Below are positions 61,800 through 64,000 of a DNA stretch of 64,000 nucleotides, one piece after another. Position 1 is the first letter of the stretch. Each line of letters begins with the position of its first letter. The notes beneath the pieces are model-generated. The model did not search any database and had not been told where the DNA came from. It worked only from the letters and a program-made list of their open reading frames with translations. Origin of the DNA: Bedellia somnulentella. Lineage: Eukaryota > Arthropoda > Insecta > Lepidoptera > Bedelliidae. A program made the position numbers and the translations under genes. Location of the stretch: NCBI GenBank assembly GCA_963576735.1, contig OY755190.1, forward strand, positions 6,317,695 through 6,381,694, read 5' to 3'.

Positions 61800-62035
61800 A
61801 AGCCTGTCTGGAAGGATATTGCAGGCTTGAATTACCGATCCGAAAATTAAGATGATACCGTGCTTCGGAGGGCACGTTAAGCCGTCGGTCCCGGCTACTA
61901 CTACGGTAGTAGTCGTTACTTTGCCAACCCGCAATTGGCCAGCGTGGTGGACTATGGCCAAATTGCCCTATATACGGTAGGCTCGAGCCCCTTGATGGGG
62001 ACATATATGGGCTGTGAGAGAGATATTTTAAATCT
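61800..62035 (+). mobile_element. Retroelement fragment of a common lepidopteran type
   Basis: ACCGTGCTTCGGAGGGCACG, TTAAGCCGTCGGTCCCGGCT and CCAACCCGCAATTGGCCAGC, GTGGTGGACTATGGCC form a block that I recognise from many lepidopteran genomes as a LINE/SINE 3' region. The open frame on the minus strand here is an artefact of it. Confidence 0.6.
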
Positions 62036-62119
62036 CTGGTAAAGTGGATTGTCTTGATATTGGGCCCACGAACGTTCGGACCAATAAATATAAAATTGAA
62101 TGAAGTCACCCATTTAATA

Positions 62120-62310
62120 CGCTGTGCAGGTTCGGCTAAGAATCACATTAACTATCATTTCACATTTCTTCCTGTGGGTGTCGTGTTTTTAAGTGCTTGC
62201 TAAATGATGAGGGTGAAAATCCATCACCAACAAAATTAATTTTACAATTTCTTCCCTTTTCTGAATTCTGAATTATGATTATCCCTTTTTGATATTTCTA
62301 GACGTGAATT
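62120..62310 (+). mobile_element. SINE-like repeat, degenerate
   Basis: GCTGTGCAGGTTCGGCTAAG, TTTCTTCCTGTGGGTG and AATCCATCACCAACAAAA in family order; old copy. Confidence 0.6.
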
Positions 62311-62597
62311 TAAAAAAGTTTACAAGTATAATCTTACTGACAGTGTTATCCGGACTCATCTTATAACGAACAAAACTTTATTTGATTTACAATTTATACC
62401 ATTTTTTATTGCATACCGCAATCATGTATTTCCTTTTATTCATGCTAATTATTTGTGAACTACAACGTGTTTGAACTTAATGAACATTACCATAGTAAAA
62501 TGGTCAGCAGGATATCTCACAAGGATCCAATTATCATTATTGTCGCTGTTTTCTGAACTATTTTAAATAGGTTTTTTTTTAAATTATTTATATTGTA

Positions 62598-62890
62598 GTT
62601 TCCATTAGTTCCCATTGGAGCAGACAGAGACTATCGATCGCCATTTTGTATGATCATGGCAAATCTTTCTTGCTCCGTTTACATCCATCAATCTTCTCTC
62701 ACGAGCACATCCTCTTTATTAATAAAGAAAAGAAAGAAAGAAAAACATTTATTCACAACTAAAGGTACACTTTAAACACACAACAGTAATCTTAAAACAA
62801 TAAGCTTATAAACTATAAAATTCTTCTTTATATTCATTCTTCATATTTCGGACGCCTGCCTTTTTAAGCACACTCGCTATTTGGCATTAC
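62598..62890 (-). mobile_element. LINE 3' end (36.6-kb family) interrupted by another insertion
   Basis: Family sequence runs from about 62598 (TTAGTTCCCATTGG) to about 62705 and resumes at about 62838 (TTCTTCATATTTCGGACGCC). Between them sit about 130 unrelated bases starting with an AAAGAAAGAAAG tract and rich in A and T, which look like the 3' end of a second retroelement inserted into the first. Confidence 0.65.
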
Positions 62891-62918
62891 CTACCATCTT
62901 AATCAATCAATCAATATA

Positions 62919-63165
62919 ATACATACATACATATAGTCACGGCTATATTTCCCTAGAAGGGGTAGCTAGAGCTAAGGAATTATAAATTCCTCAGCCACTT
63001 TTGGAAGTTGAGTGGGGAAAGGATGGTAAACATAAAGGTTTTTGGTGATGGATCTCCAACCACATCACCCAAAAATCCAATAAAAAGCCCCAATACCCTT
63101 AGTCGCCTCTTACGACACCCGTGGGTAGAAAGAGATAGCGACATTCTAAGCCGGCACTACACGGC
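62919..63165 (-). mobile_element. SINE-like repeat, second subfamily, full length
   Basis: Inverted head ends GCCGGCACTACACGGC. CAATATAAT occurs on both sides (62912-62920 and 63170-63178), a likely target duplication. Confidence 0.88.
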
Positions 63166-63540
63166 ACAACAATATAATATAATATATCAATATAATATTC
63201 AGCTAAATCTAATTACTCATGGTTGAACTTCCAAAAAGTCGTTGCCAGAGGCACTGCATAGGAAAATGTACTATTTACACACAGTACTATTACTATTTAG
63301 TGTAGCAGTCATAATTTAACTTAACGTTTACGTAACCAAAACGAATACTTAAGACATATCATAATAGAAAGAGTGATATCAAAAAAGTGTGAATTTGTTA
63401 GGGCAATTAACGGTGAGGAAAGAACATGAGGAAACCCACGATAGCTGAGCTCCACTTGGTCATAGCATAGTGTAATTGTATAAAGTGGCTATGCCTGCCC
63501 TAATATCAAATGAGTACACTGTCCAAGCAAGACGTAGTTA

Positions 63541-63750
63541 CTCTGAACACCAGGTGATAATGTCACGTGATATTCAGAAGTATTAGTACCCCTGCCATAC
63601 CCTTCGGGGATATACGATGTGAACGTTTGATTTGAGTTGAGTAAAGTCCAAAAAGATCTGAATACCAAGTGACAAAAATCAAATGTTTGATGAGTTTTCA
63701 GAAGTATTGGTACTTACTTCTGCCACTGTTTCGGGGATAAACGTTTTAAA
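63541..63750 (+). repeat. Two imperfect tandem units
   Basis: CTGAACACCAGGTGAT ... TTCAGAAGTATTAGTACC ... TTCGGGGATATACG (63542-63614) is echoed by CTGAATACCAAGTGAC ... TTCAGAAGTATTGGTACT ... TTTCGGGGATAAACG (63657-63745). Source unknown, possibly part of a repetitive element. Confidence 0.65.
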
Positions 63751-63881
63751 TTAAAATATGTTTTATTTTTAATTCATACAAGTCGCACTGGTTATAAGCT
63801 TTATAATAGCAACCTCATTTTAATGAAGACTTAATTAGTTATTCTATCTGATACTATTGGTAAAGAAAATTCCTAAAAAGT

Positions 63882-64000
63882 GCCGTGTAGTGCCGGCTTA
63901 GAATGTTACAACCCCTTACTACCGGTTGTCGTAAGAGACGACTAACTTTTTTGGGCGATGCGGTTGCAGACCCATCACCAACGATACTTTATTTTTACCA
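63882..64000 (+). mobile_element. SINE-like repeat, second subfamily, cut by window end
   Basis: Head GCCGTGTAGTGCCGGCTTAG through GACCCATCACCAACGATAC; about 20 bases are missing after GACGACTAAC. The 3' part lies beyond base 64000. Confidence 0.88.

Noticed and set aside
61798..62109. 103-codon minus-strand frame
   Set aside because: It lies within a retroelement 3' region of a type common in lepidopteran DNA.

Overview
The window looks like nuclear DNA of an insect, most probably a moth or butterfly. It is AT-rich, with very long introns and dense retroposons whose tails are (TATG)n/(CATA)n, and it has hAT elements and several LINE 3' ends of types I associate with Lepidoptera. The species cannot be named from sequence alone. 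There is no bacterial-style gene organisation: nearly all long open frames are chance frames or frames through repeats.

The one host gene I can support is on the minus strand: optomotor-blind (omb, also called bifid; the insect TBX2/TBX3 orthologue), a T-box transcription factor. Four exons of its DNA-binding domain are visible. In gene order they are: a GC-rich exon with the start of the T-box (54945-55084, running into a 200-N assembly gap), exon A (30830-30943), exon B (29269-29382) and exon C (28431-28584). Every junction has AG/GT and the phases fit. The rest of the T-box and the C-terminus were not found, so they should lie beyond base 1, past an intron of more than 28 kb. The intron between the first exon and exon A is 24 kb.

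The main discovery is that exons A and B are alternative versions of the same 114-bp T-box exon. They have equal length, identical phase and intact splice sites, and share 30 of 37 full codons at the protein level, while 18 of those 30 shared residues use different codons. Exon A has the form I recall from fly omb (Gln after Gly-Arg). Exon B has the form of vertebrate TBX2/3 (Arg after Gly-Arg, Lys-Lys, Met-Asp, Cys-Arg). The gene therefore appears able to make two T-box versions by mutually exclusive splicing.

The rest is intron and flank filled with mobile DNA. (1) A high-copy SINE-like family of about 250 bp, with more than 30 copies on both strands, is dense at 46-53 kb and 57-64 kb. Its 3' tail closely resembles the last bases of a LINE whose reverse-transcriptase C-terminus is at 36.7-37.2 kb, so that LINE probably mobilises it. 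(2) Fold-back retroposons containing a tRNA-like sequence sit at 13.0, 19.3, 21.1 and 51.7 kb, each flanked by a 12-13 bp target duplication. (3) There is a decayed hAT transposon with 8-bp duplications (18.1-19.1 kb), a small hAT-like MITE (49.7-50.2 kb), a pair of palindromic MITEs (15.3 and 20.3 kb) and an unrecognised 605-bp inverted-repeat element with an internal open frame (13.67-14.27 kb). (4) Several LINE 3' fragments are present. Between them are GC-richer, repeat-free islands that are candidates for regulatory DNA of omb, the largest at 5.6-6.8 kb and between exons A and B.
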